Source: Saprospiraceae bacterium
GTDB taxonomy: Bacteria > Bacteroidota > Bacteroidia > Chitinophagales > Saprospiraceae
Reading direction: 5' to 3'
NCBI GenBank assembly: GCA_025455635.1
Contig: JALOMF010000115.1
Span: forward strand, 1-9,867
Length of the DNA stretch: 9,867 bases
Shown here: positions 1 to 6,060 of the stretch, in pieces
How positions within the stretch are numbered: position 1 is the stretch's first letter
How the letters are laid out: each line of letters begins with the position of its first letter
Translations under genes and position numbers: made by a program
The notes under the pieces: generated by a model
Seen by the model: only the letters and a program-made list of their open reading frames with translations
Database searches by the model: none
What the model was told of the DNA's origin: nothing

Positions 1-309
1 CTAAAACTATTTGATTCTTTTTATCAAAACAACGGCACAAGGATACAGGCAAAAGCAGTGCCCGTTCTGAACTATTTTATTAAATCTGTGACATGGAAAA
101 TGCATATTAAATAGCAACCAGCATTAATTCATTTATTTTATAATTCATTGAAGTGCTAGTAAAAACAGTCATTTTGTCAGTAAAAAACCAGTGGCATACG
201 CTTTGACATCTAAAATCTGTTAATTTCTTGTTGCCGTAAAAAGTTTCGTTGCAATGAGAAAAAACAGCAAAATTTCTTTCAAAAACTTCCTTTAAAATTT
301 TCAATAGTC
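1..309. other. AT-rich non-coding region upstream of htpG
   Basis: This stretch is markedly AT-richer than the genes that follow. I see no convincing gene, tRNA or terminator in it. A 65-codon minus-strand frame (107-304) has no recognisable domain and is rich in Phe, Asn and Lys, as random AT-rich DNA would give. The region presumably carries the htpG promoter, but no exact TAnnTTTG box is visible. The nearest approach is TACGCTTTG around 197-205, which has one base too many between TA and TTTG. No CIRCE-type inverted repeat (TTAGCACTC-N9-GAGTGCTAA) is present, so heat control through HrcA is not supported by the sequence. Confidence 0.6.
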
Positions 310-2190
310 ATGCAGAGAGGCAATATTTCGGTGCAATCCGAGAACATTTTCCCCATCATCAAAAAATTCCTGTACTCCGACCATGAGATTTTCCTTCGGG
401 AATTGGTCGCCAATGCCATTGACGCCACCACCAAACTGAAGTCCGTCGCCTCCAGGGGCGAGCTGCAAGGCGAGGTCGGCGACCTCACCGTGGAAGTCAT
501 CATTGACAAAGAGGCGGGTACGCTCACCATCCGTGACAAGGGCATCGGCATGAGCGAGGAGGAGGTGAACAAGTACCTCAACCAAATCGCCATCTCCAGC
601 GCCCAGGAGTTCGTGGACAAGTACCAGGGCGAGCACAACATCATCGGAAAGTTCGGCCTTGGCTTCTACTCCGCCTTCATGGTGGCCGATAAGGTGGAGG
701 TCAACACCAAATCGTGGCGCACGGACGACGACGCCGTGAACTGGGTCTGCGATGGCAACCCAGAATTCAGCATCTCCCCCAGCGAAAAAAAGGCCCGTGG
801 AACCGACATCATCCTCCACATCAGCGAAGACAGCAAGGAGTTTCTCGAAGAGAGCCGAATTGACGAGTTGCTGAAGAAGTACTGCAAGTTCTTGCCCGTG
901 GCCATCAAATTTGGCACCCGCAAGGAAACCATTGACGAAGGCGAGGGCGATGAGAAAACCTCCAAGGAAATTGAGGTGGACAATATCATCAACAACCCCA
1001 CCCCAGCATGGAAGAAGCAGCCCAATGAACTGAGCGACGACGACTACCGCAGCTTTTACGAAGAACTGTACCCGTACAGCTACCAAGCGCCGATGTTCTG
1101 GATTCACCTGAACATTGACTACCCGTTCAACCTGACGGGCATCCTGTACTTTCCGAAACTGAGCAATTCGATGGAAGTGCAGAAAAACAAAATCCAGCTC
1201 TACTGCAACCAAGTCTATGTCACCGACGAGGTGAAGGAAATCGTGCCCGACTTCCTCACGCTGCTGCACGGCGTCATTGACTCGCCAGACATCCCGCTGA
1301 ATGTGAGCCGCAGCTACCTCCAAAGCGACAGCAACGTGCGCAAAATCACGGGCTACATCACCAAAAAAGTAGCCGATAAGCTGCACGAACTGTTCAAAGC
1401 CGACCGCAAGGCTTTTGAGGACAAATGGAAAGACCTAGGCGTTTTTGTGAAATACGGCATGTTGTCCGATGAGAAATTCCACGAAAAAGCCGTGGACTTC
1501 GCATTGCTGAAAAACGTGGACAACGAGTTTTTCACCTTCGAGGAATACCAAAAGAAAGTGGCCGATGCTCAGACGGACAAGCACAAGCGCACCGTCATGC
1601 TCTACGCCAACAATGCCGTGGAGCAGCACAGCCTCATCGAAGCGGCCAAGGAGCGTGGCTACGATGTGCTGGAGTTCGACAATGTGATTGACGCACACTT
1701 CATGCAGCACTTGGAGTACAAGATGAAGGACGTGACCTTCGTGCGGGTGGACTCCGATACCGTGGACAACCTCGTGCAGAAGGACGAAAAGCAGGAAAGC
1801 GTGCTCAGCGAAAAAGAACAGGAGACCGTGAAAGCGGTCTTCGATGAGCTGGTGAAAGGCAAGGTTGGGCCATCGGTCACGCTGAAGCCACTCTCGCCGA
1901 ACGACCAACCCGTGCAGATTACCCGGCCAGAGTTCATGCGCCGCATGAAAGAGATGCAGGCACTTGGCGGTGGCGGCATGATGGGCATGGGCGACTTCGG
2001 CGACATGTACAATGTAGTGGTGAACACCAACCACCCCTACGTAGCCGACAAACTGCTAAAACTGCCAGAAGGCGACGAACGCAACAACCTCGGTAAGCAC
2101 CTGCTCGACTTGGCGCTGCTCAACCAAGGCATGTTGAAAGGGGCAGAACTGAGCGCTTTTGTGAAAAAGAGCTTGGAGTTTTTAAAGTAA
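310..2190 (+). CDS. htpG: Molecular chaperone HtpG (bacterial Hsp90)
   Basis: ATP-dependent cytosolic homodimeric chaperone of the Hsp90 family, complete at 626 aa, the usual length for HtpG. The N-terminal GHKL ATPase domain shows FLRELVANAIDA (residues 28-39, with the catalytic Glu and the Mg-binding Asn), DKGIGM (76-81) and the glycine-rich lid GKFGLGFYSAF (113-123). The middle domain carries LNVSRSYLQ, whose Arg334 matches the conserved Arg that contacts the ATP gamma-phosphate; many homologues read LNVSRE at this point. A Gly/Met-rich stretch near residues 552-565 precedes the C-terminal dimerisation domain. The ATG at 310 gives the family N-terminus (MQRGNISVQSENIFP) typical of Bacteroidota. 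No ribosome binding site is seen; the leader is A/T-rich. It appears to be transcribed alone, with a hairpin after the stop. Confidence 0.97.
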   Translation: MQRGNISVQSENIFPIIKKFLYSDHEIFLRELVANAIDATTKLKSVASRGELQGEVGDLTVEVIIDKEAGTLTIRDKGIGMSEEEVNKYLNQIAISSAQEFVDKYQGEHNIIGKFGLGFYSAFMVADKVEVNTKSWRTDDDAVNWVCDGNPEFSISPSEKKARGTDIILHISEDSKEFLEESRIDELLKKYCKFLPVAIKFGTRKETIDEGEGDEKTSKEIEVDNIINNPTPAWKKQPNELSDDDYRSFYEELYPYSYQAPMFWIHLNIDYPFNLTGILYFPKLSNSMEVQKNKIQLYCNQVYVTDEVKEIVPDFLTLLHGVIDSPDIPLNVSRSYLQSDSNVRKITGYITKKVADKLHELFKADRKAFEDKWKDLGVFVKYGMLSDEKFHEKAVDFALLKNVDNEFFTFEEYQKKVADAQTDKHKRTVMLYANNAVEQHSLIEAAKERGYDVLEFDNVIDAHFMQHLEYKMKDVTFVRVDSDTVDNLVQKDEKQESVLSEKEQETVKAVFDELVKGKVGPSVTLKPLSPNDQPVQITRPEFMRRMKEMQALGGGGMMGMGDFGDMYNVVVNTNHPYVADKLLKLPEGDERNNLGKHLLDLALLNQGMLKGAELSAFVKKSLEFLK

Positions 2191-2230
2191 AAAAATTGCC
2201 GAAGGTTTTTCTTCTAAAGCAAAAATGGTC

Positions 2231-2264
2231 AGAGGCACCTGAACAACTTGTTTCAGGTGCCTCT
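2231..2264. terminator. Strong hairpin downstream of htpG
   Basis: Perfect 13-bp stem AGAGGCACCTGAA / TTCAGGTGCCTCT around an 8-base loop, 40 bases after the htpG stop. On the plus strand no T-run follows. Read on the minus strand, TTTTT comes a few bases after the stem. It therefore suits termination of bcp read-through at least as well as of htpG. It lies between convergent genes, where a bidirectional terminator is expected. Termination function is inferred from structure and position. Confidence 0.65.
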
Positions 2265-2430
2265 ATACATTAGTATATGTTTGATGCACGTGAAGCAACA
2301 CAAGGCCACTGCACGGCCACTTCCACTTATCAGCCACACCACCGGGCTTCGCAAAAAAATGAAATATTCCCTAGCGCCACGGCACAGCTAAAAATTAATT
2401 GGCTAGTCACCACCCTATCATTTGAGTGTG

Positions 2431-2457
2431 AATATTCAAAAAGCCTTTTTGAATATT
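2431..2457. terminator. Palindrome overlapping the bcp stop codon
   Basis: Perfect 12-bp inverted repeat AATATTCAAAAA / TTTTTGAATATT with a 3-base GCC loop. Its right arm contains two of the three bases of the minus-strand bcp stop codon. It may end or stabilise the bcp transcript, but no T-run follows the stem in the bcp direction, so a classical intrinsic terminator is not certain. Confidence 0.5.
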
Positions 2458-2923
2458 AAAAGCACACGCATCCCTGCAAAATTTGCTCCGTGTGCCGCTT
2501 CGACTCCACCGGGAAAATCACCCGCTCGATGACGCCCTTGCCATTGATGATGAAACTGGTGCGCAGCAAGCCGTCGTAAGCCTTTCCGAAAGTGACTTTT
2601 GGCCCCCAAACGCCGTAGGCTTTGATGATTTTCAGGGCTTCGTCCATGAGCAGCGGGAAGGGCAGGCTGTGTTTTTTTATAAAACCTTGGTGCTTTTTGG
2701 CGCTGTCCGGGCTGATGCCGAGCAGTTCAAAGCCCGCATTGCGAAGCGCCTCATAACCATCCCGGAGGTTGCAGGCTTCCACGGTGCAGGTGGCCGTGCT
2801 ATCAGCGGGGTAAAAGAAAAGCACGAGCTTTTTGCCTTTGAAATCGGATAGGGAAACTGGATTGCCCTGCTCGTCGGTCGTCTTGAACTTGGGGGCTTTG
2901 TCGCCCGGTTTTAGGTGGGTCAT
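2456..2923 (-). CDS. bcp: Thioredoxin-dependent peroxiredoxin, BCP/PrxQ type
   Basis: Cytosolic thiol peroxidase (AhpC-TSA fold, BCP/PrxQ subfamily) that reduces H2O2 and organic hydroperoxides using thioredoxin. It has 155 aa, the normal size. The active-site signature P39xxxT43xxC46 is intact, with Cys46 as peroxidatic cysteine and Cys51 five residues on as the likely resolving cysteine (CTVEAC). The conserved Arg of the active site is in GLLRTSFIINGKG. Two points are unusual. The residues before the peroxidatic Cys read TATC rather than the common TPGC. The protein also ends in CVCF, two further cysteines that typical members lack. There is no signal peptide. The gene converges on htpG and diverges from purD. 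The ATG at 2923 gives the family start (LKPGDKAPKF). Confidence 0.94.
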   Translation of the reverse strand: MTHLKPGDKAPKFKTTDEQGNPVSLSDFKGKKLVLFFYPADSTATCTVEACNLRDGYEALRNAGFELLGISPDSAKKHQGFIKKHSLPFPLLMDEALKIIKAYGVWGPKVTFGKAYDGLLRTSFIINGKGVIERVIFPVESKRHTEQILQGCVCF

Positions 2924-2924
2924 C

Positions 2925-2955
2925 TTGTTTTGTTTGATGAGTTTGTTTTGTTTGA
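2925..2955 (-). repeat. 13-base direct repeat in the bcp leader
   Basis: The 13-mer TCAAACAAAACAA (minus strand) occurs twice with an 18-base period, directly before the bcp ATG; a shorter third TCAAA follows upstream. It makes the leader purine-rich and unstructured, which suits SD-less translation in Bacteroidota. It may be only a local duplication. No TAnnTTTG box was found upstream of it on the minus strand. Confidence 0.6.
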
Positions 2956-3033
2956 GGGGTTTGATTGGCTGCGCAAAAAACAGGCTTTACGGTAAATGGT
3001 TGCGATGATTTACATCAAATGCCCTACACCCGA

Positions 3034-3062
3034 TTGGAGTTTCGGCTCAACCACTACCTTTG
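3034..3062 (+). promoter_or_regulatory. Bacteroidota-type promoter of purD
   Basis: The -7 box TACCTTTG (3055-3062) matches the Bacteroidota consensus TAnnTTTG, with a TTG at 3034-3036 as -33 element and 18 bases between them. Transcription would start near 3067, so the leader would be about 30 bases and consist almost wholly of the CGTAAAT repeats. The start site is inferred from the consensus. Confidence 0.6.
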
Positions 3063-3070
3063 CCCTCATT

Positions 3071-3098
3071 CGTAAATCGTAAATCGTAAATCGTAAAT
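3071..3098 (+). repeat. Four tandem CGTAAAT heptamers running into the purD start codon
   Basis: Exactly four perfect copies of CGTAAAT; the last AT of the fourth unit forms the first two bases of the purD ATG (3097-3099). There is no Shine-Dalgarno sequence, so these repeats are the ribosome-entry region. A change in copy number would alter promoter-to-start spacing without touching the protein. The thioredoxin-like gene at the right end of the window has a related leader. Confidence 0.9.
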
Positions 3099-4368
3099 GA
3101 AAATACTCCTCCTCGGCGGCGGCGGCAGGGAACACGCCTTTGCTTGGAAACTCAGCCAGAGCAAGCACTGCACCAAGCTCTACATCGGCCCCGGCAACCC
3201 CGGCACGGCGCAGCACGGCGAAAACGTGCCGCTCGACCCTGAAGACAATGCCGCCGTCCATGAATTTGTGGTGGAAAAAGGCATCCAGATGGTCGTCGTA
3301 GGCCCCGAAGCACCGCTCGTCAACGGCGTCTGGAACTACCTGCGCCGCTACCCCAGCTCCTCGCACGTAGCCGTCATCGGCCCGTCCATGCAGGGGGCGA
3401 AGCTGGAGGGTAGCAAGGCGTACGCCAAGCGATTCATGCAGGAATTCGACATCCCGACGGCGGGCTACCGGGAGTTTCATGCGGCAAAAAGCACGCTGGC
3501 GCTCAATTTCCTTCGGAAAAAAGCCACCCTGCCCATCGTGCTGAAGGCCGACGGATTGGCCGCAGGCAAGGGCGTCGTCATCTGCCAAGAGCGGGACGAG
3601 GCTGTGGCGGAAATGGCGGAAATGCTGAGTGGGAAGTTTGGCACCTCCAGCCGAAAGGTGGTGGTGGAGGAATTTCTGAGCGGCATCGAGTTCAGCGTCT
3701 TCGTGCTCACGGACGGCGATTCGTACCAGATTTTGCCCGTGGCAAAGGACTACAAGCGCATCGGCGAGGGCGATACCGGGCCGAACACGGGCGGCATGGG
3801 CGCCGTCTCCCCCCCGCCCTTCGTGGACGCCGTGATGATGAAAAAAGTGGAGGAGCGCATCGTGAAGCCAACCATCGCTGGCCTGAAAAAGCGGAAGATA
3901 GAGTACCAAGGCTTTATTTTCATCGGTTTGATAAAAGTCGGCGACGAGCCTTTTGTCATCGAATACAACGTGCGCATGGGCGACCCCGAAACGGAGGTGG
4001 TGTTGCCCCGCCTGAAAAACGACCTCATGGAGTTGTTCATGGCCGTGCGTGACCGACGCCTCAGCGAAGTGAAAATCGAGGTGGACGAGCAGGCGGCCAC
4101 GACCATCATCCTCGCCAGTGGCGGCTACCCCGGCGACTATCCCAAGGGTAAGGCCATCACTGGCTTGGACAAAGTGGAGGGCAGCATCGCCTTCCATGCT
4201 GGTACGAAAAACGCTGATGGTCAATTGGTTACGAGTGGCGGACGGGTCATGGCGATTACCTCACTCGGCAAAAACTTCCGGGAGGCGCTGGCGGTTTCTA
4301 ATAAAAATGCGGCGGCGATTCAGTTTGAAGGGAAGTATTTTAGGGGGGATATTGGGTTTGATTTGTAG
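3097..4368 (+). CDS. purD: Phosphoribosylamine-glycine ligase (GAR synthetase)
   Basis: Second step of de novo purine synthesis: 5-phosphoribosylamine + glycine + ATP gives glycinamide ribonucleotide + ADP + Pi, in the cytosol. The 423-aa length is normal for a monofunctional PurD. In order: N-terminal domain with GGGGREHAFAWKL (7-19) and VVVGPEAPLVNG; ATP-grasp domain with KADGLAAGKGV (150-160), GPNTGGMGA (228-236) and the metal/ATP site EYNVRMGDPETE (289-300); and a C-terminal domain with GYPGDYPKGKAITG. The ATG is fixed by the MKILLLGGGG start and lies at the end of the CGTAAAT repeats. It stands alone, with no other pur gene in the window. The next gene begins 53 bases on and has its own promoter box. 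Confidence 0.97.
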   Translation: MKILLLGGGGREHAFAWKLSQSKHCTKLYIGPGNPGTAQHGENVPLDPEDNAAVHEFVVEKGIQMVVVGPEAPLVNGVWNYLRRYPSSSHVAVIGPSMQGAKLEGSKAYAKRFMQEFDIPTAGYREFHAAKSTLALNFLRKKATLPIVLKADGLAAGKGVVICQERDEAVAEMAEMLSGKFGTSSRKVVVEEFLSGIEFSVFVLTDGDSYQILPVAKDYKRIGEGDTGPNTGGMGAVSPPPFVDAVMMKKVEERIVKPTIAGLKKRKIEYQGFIFIGLIKVGDEPFVIEYNVRMGDPETEVVLPRLKNDLMELFMAVRDRRLSEVKIEVDEQAATTIILASGGYPGDYPKGKAITGLDKVEGSIAFHAGTKNADGQLVTSGGRVMAITSLGKNFREALAVSNKNAAAIQFEGKYFRGDIGFDL

Positions 4369-4398
4369 TCACGAAAAGCATTTGCAAAGCAAAAACTG

Positions 4399-4406
4399 TA
4401 TTTTTG
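4399..4406 (+). promoter_or_regulatory. -7 promoter box of the toxin-antitoxin operon
   Basis: TATTTTTG fits TAnnTTTG, 15 bases before the antitoxin ATG, which gives a leader of roughly ten bases. A TTTG at 4381-4384 is too close (14 bases) to be a good -33 element. A small hairpin TTTGC-AAA-GCAAA (4381-4393) lies just upstream and might be an autoregulatory site; this is speculative. Confidence 0.5.
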
Positions 4407-4421
4407 TAAAAAATCAATACC

Positions 4422-4652
4422 ATGCAAGAAATTGCCAACCGCATCACAATTGACCCAGAGGTCTGCCACGGAAAACCTACTATTCGTGGCTCTCGACTCA
4501 TGGTGGCTACAATCCTTGAGTTAATGGCCAGTGATATGACGGTGGAAGATATTTTGGAAGACTATCCGGCCCTCGAAATTGCAGATATTAAAGCATGCTT
4601 GCACTATGCGGCAATGTTGGCCAAATTTCAAAGCATACCACTTGCAGCATGA
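4422..4652 (+). CDS. DUF433 family predicted antitoxin
   Basis: A 76-aa protein matching the DUF433 (COG2442) pattern: RITIDPEVCHGKPTIRGSRLMV near the start, then ILELMASDMTVEDILEDYPAL, then a helix with IKACLHYAAML. DUF433 proteins are small helix-turn-helix-like proteins predicted to act as antitoxins next to PIN-like DUF5615 partners, and this one is followed by exactly such a gene. Its TGA stop (4650-4652) overlaps the next ATG in an ATGA arrangement, so translation is probably coupled. It may also repress its own promoter, as many antitoxins do (inference). Base composition is visibly AT-richer than purD, which suggests the module arrived by transfer. Confidence 0.9.
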   Translation: MQEIANRITIDPEVCHGKPTIRGSRLMVATILELMASDMTVEDILEDYPALEIADIKACLHYAAMLAKFQSIPLAA

Positions 4653-5002
4653 AGTTCTTGGTTGATGAACAGCTACCAATTTCGCTTGTCAAATGGCTTG
4701 CAGCGCAAGGCTATGATGTCATTCATGCCACTTCCTTAGGTAAACACACAAGGATTTCAGACAAAGATGTTTGCAGGGAAAGTATGTTAAACAAGCGGGT
4801 GGTAATCAGCAAGGACATTGATTTTCTAAATACATTTCTGATAAGAAAGGAACCTTGGAAGCTCATTTATCTTACTACAGGCAACATTTCAAATAAAGAA
4901 CTTTTGGAGCTTTTTCAATCCAATATGAGTCAATTGATTGACTTGTTCGACAAAGCCAATGTCATTGAAATGAACCAACAAAACATTCTTGTCAGGCTTT
5001 GA
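4649..5002 (+). CDS. DUF5615 family PIN-like protein, predicted toxin
   Basis: A 117-aa protein of the DUF5615 (COG4634, Mut7-C/PIN-like) family, the predicted ribonuclease toxin partner of DUF433. Acidic residues expected at a PIN-like metal site are visible: D6/E7 in FLVDEQLP, D38/D40 in RISDKD, and D56/D58 in VVISKDIDF. The tail follows the family pattern with IYLTTGNISNKELLELF and VIEMNQQNILVRL. I start it at the ATG at 4649, overlapping the antitoxin stop, because the family N-terminus begins MKFLVDEQLP; the longer frame from 4595 would add 18 unrelated residues. All likely catalytic acids are present, so it appears functional. Nuclease activity is known only for related PIN proteins and is inferred here. 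Its TGA overlaps the TTG of the next gene. Confidence 0.88.
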   Translation: MKFLVDEQLPISLVKWLAAQGYDVIHATSLGKHTRISDKDVCRESMLNKRVVISKDIDFLNTFLIRKEPWKLIYLTTGNISNKELLELFQSNMSQLIDLFDKANVIEMNQQNILVRL

Positions 5003-5967
5003 TTACAGCTGATTATCCCCTCCACGCCCACGGCAAACTCCTCCTCACCGCCGAGTACTTCGTGCTGGATGGGGCGCTGGCGCTGGCACTGCCTGTGCGG
5101 CTGGGACAATCATTGGATTTCGGATTTCGGATTTCGGATTTCGGATTGGAGGGACAGAAAGCAATGCACTGGCGCAGCTTGGATGAAAAGGGAGGGTGTT
5201 GGTTCGAGGCAAAATTCAGCCCTGAAAACTTCGACTTCTCAGAAGCCACTGACCCCGCCATTGCGGAGCGCCTCCAAAAAATACTGCAAGAAGCCCGAAA
5301 GCTAAACCCTGCGTTTTTGCACGGCCCCGACTGTGGACTGTGGACTGCCGACTGCCAACTGGACTTCCCCCGCCTTTGGGGACTCGGCACCAGCTCTACC
5401 CTCATTTATTTGGTGGCAAAATGGGCGAAAATTGACCCATTCGAGCTGTCCGCACGCACCTTCGGCGGCTCTGGCTACGACATTGCCTGCGCCGGGGCCG
5501 ATGGGCCGATTCTCTACCGATTGGAAAATGGGAAACCGCATTTCGAGCGCTGCGACTTCCGCCCGCCATTTCACAACTCCCTGTATTTCATTTACTTAGG
5601 GAAGAAACAGGACAGCCGGGAAGGAATTAAGAATTATCGTCAGACGGTGGACGGTGGACGGTGGACGGTGTTGCCGGAATTGGTGGCAAAAATTACAGTT
5701 TTGACTGGTCGGTTTTTGGCGGCACAAACGCTGGCCGAGTTTGAGGAACTTATTCGGGAGCACGAGGTGCTGGTGGCGGAGACGATTGGCTTGCCAAGCG
5801 CCAAGTCGCTGTTTTTCAACGACTTCTGGGGAGAAATCAAGTCACTCGGCGCTTGGGGCGGCGACTTCGTGCTAGCTACCAGCGACCGCCCAATGGAAGA
5901 AACCCGCCGCTATTTCAACGAAAAAGGCTTCGAGGTGTTCTTGCCTTATGATGAACTTGTGCTGTAA
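4999..5967 (+). CDS. GYDIA family GHMP kinase (mevalonate-pathway type)
   Basis: A 322-aa GHMP-superfamily small-molecule kinase of the GYDIA group, related to mevalonate and phosphomevalonate kinases and probably acting in isoprenoid precursor synthesis. The exact substrate is not settled by sequence. The family start GKLLLTAEYFVLDGALAL is at residues 12-29, the phosphate-binding loop GLGTSST at 128-134, and the name-giving GSGYDIACA at 157-165. No ATG exists in frame upstream of these motifs. An upstream stop at 4966-4968 leaves TTG at 4999 as the best start, overlapping the toxin TGA by three bases. A GTG at 5062 would cut off the conserved GKLLLTAEY. Three heptanucleotide repeat tracts lie inside the gene and encode extra residues (about 40-50, 111-122 and 216-224) between conserved blocks. 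The frame is intact throughout. Confidence 0.88.
   Translation: MITADYPLHAHGKLLLTAEYFVLDGALALALPVRLGQSLDFGFRISDFGLEGQKAMHWRSLDEKGGCWFEAKFSPENFDFSEATDPAIAERLQKILQEARKLNPAFLHGPDCGLWTADCQLDFPRLWGLGTSSTLIYLVAKWAKIDPFELSARTFGGSGYDIACAGADGPILYRLENGKPHFERCDFRPPFHNSLYFIYLGKKQDSREGIKNYRQTVDGGRWTVLPELVAKITVLTGRFLAAQTLAEFEELIREHEVLVAETIGLPSAKSLFFNDFWGEIKSLGAWGGDFVLATSDRPMEETRRYFNEKGFEVFLPYDELVL
5115..5147 (+). repeat. GGATTTC heptamer tract inside the GHMP kinase gene
   Basis: Four perfect GGATTTC units (5115-5142) plus a partial fifth (GGATT). It encodes a DFGFRISDFGL segment, which looks like an insertion between GQSL and the conserved MHWRSLDEKG block. Three units equal 21 bases, so only changes of three units keep the reading frame. 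Confidence 0.9.
5329..5363 (+). repeat. Degenerate GACTGTG/GACTGCC heptamer tract inside the GHMP kinase gene
   Basis: Five 7-base units: GACTGTG twice, GACTGCC twice, then the diverged AACTGGA. It encodes roughly DCGLWTADCQLD, just before the FPRLWGLGTSST phosphate-binding block. The two sub-variants in pairs suggest stepwise duplication. Confidence 0.85.
5644..5670 (+). repeat. ACGGTGG heptamer tract inside the GHMP kinase gene
   Basis: Three perfect ACGGTGG units (5644-5664) plus six bases of a fourth. It encodes TVDGGRWTV, placed between EGIKNYRQ and LPELVAKI, and again reads like an inserted surface loop. Confidence 0.88.
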
Positions 5968-6057
5968 CACGGTCTGCCAGACCGTGCTTCCTTATTTCCC
6001 CCAAAAGTCAACTTAACTTGCAAAAACGAAAGCACGGATTAGCAGACCGTGTTACAG
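5962..6057. repeat. Inverted pair of extragenic palindromes (REP/BIME-like)
   Basis: Two 28-base arms (5962-5989 and 6030-6057) are inverted copies matching at 25 of 28 positions, with 40 bases between them. The left arm contains a perfect palindrome, CACGGTCTGCCAGACCGTG (5968-5986); the right arm is the same unit with three changes in its centre. The left arm includes the GHMP kinase stop codon (TAA, 5965-5967), and the right arm ends three bases before the reductase ATG. The arrangement resembles paired REP palindromes or a very small non-autonomous element. No T-run follows, so a simple intrinsic terminator is less likely. No transposase is present in the window. Confidence 0.75.
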
Positions 6058-6060
6058 AAT

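Noticed and set aside
107..304. 65-codon minus-strand frame upstream of htpG
   Set aside because: The composition is what AT-rich random DNA gives, there is no TAnnTTTG box before it, and no family is recognised.
301..1386. Long minus-strand open frame (361 codons) opposite htpG
   Set aside because: It lies wholly antisense to a confidently identified htpG, is unnaturally rich in Val, Phe, His and Asp, and has no recognisable domain; it is a shadow of GC-rich codons.
2277..2459. 60-codon plus-strand frame between htpG and bcp
   Set aside because: No domain, no convincing start context, and it runs through the palindrome at the bcp end; most likely non-coding.
3010..4224. Long minus-strand open frame (404 codons) opposite purD
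   Set aside because: It is antisense to a complete purD with all motifs, His/Ala/Val-rich and of no recognised family.
4422..5002. Part of a larger defence island
   Set aside because: Only a two-gene toxin-antitoxin pair is present; all flanking genes are housekeeping, with no nuclease-helicase, integrase or phage genes.
5062..5064. Internal GTG as the kinase start instead of TTG at 4999
   Set aside because: It would remove the conserved GKLLLTAEY segment, which the sequence plainly encodes in frame from 4999.
5115..5670. CRISPR array or protein-repeat domain
   Set aside because: Units are 7 bases, contiguous, without spacers, and lie inside a coding frame; they are tandem microrepeats.
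6049..6060. GTG start adding four residues to the reductase
   Set aside because: The GTG lies inside the inverted-repeat arm, and the ATG at 6061 gives a normal family N-terminus.
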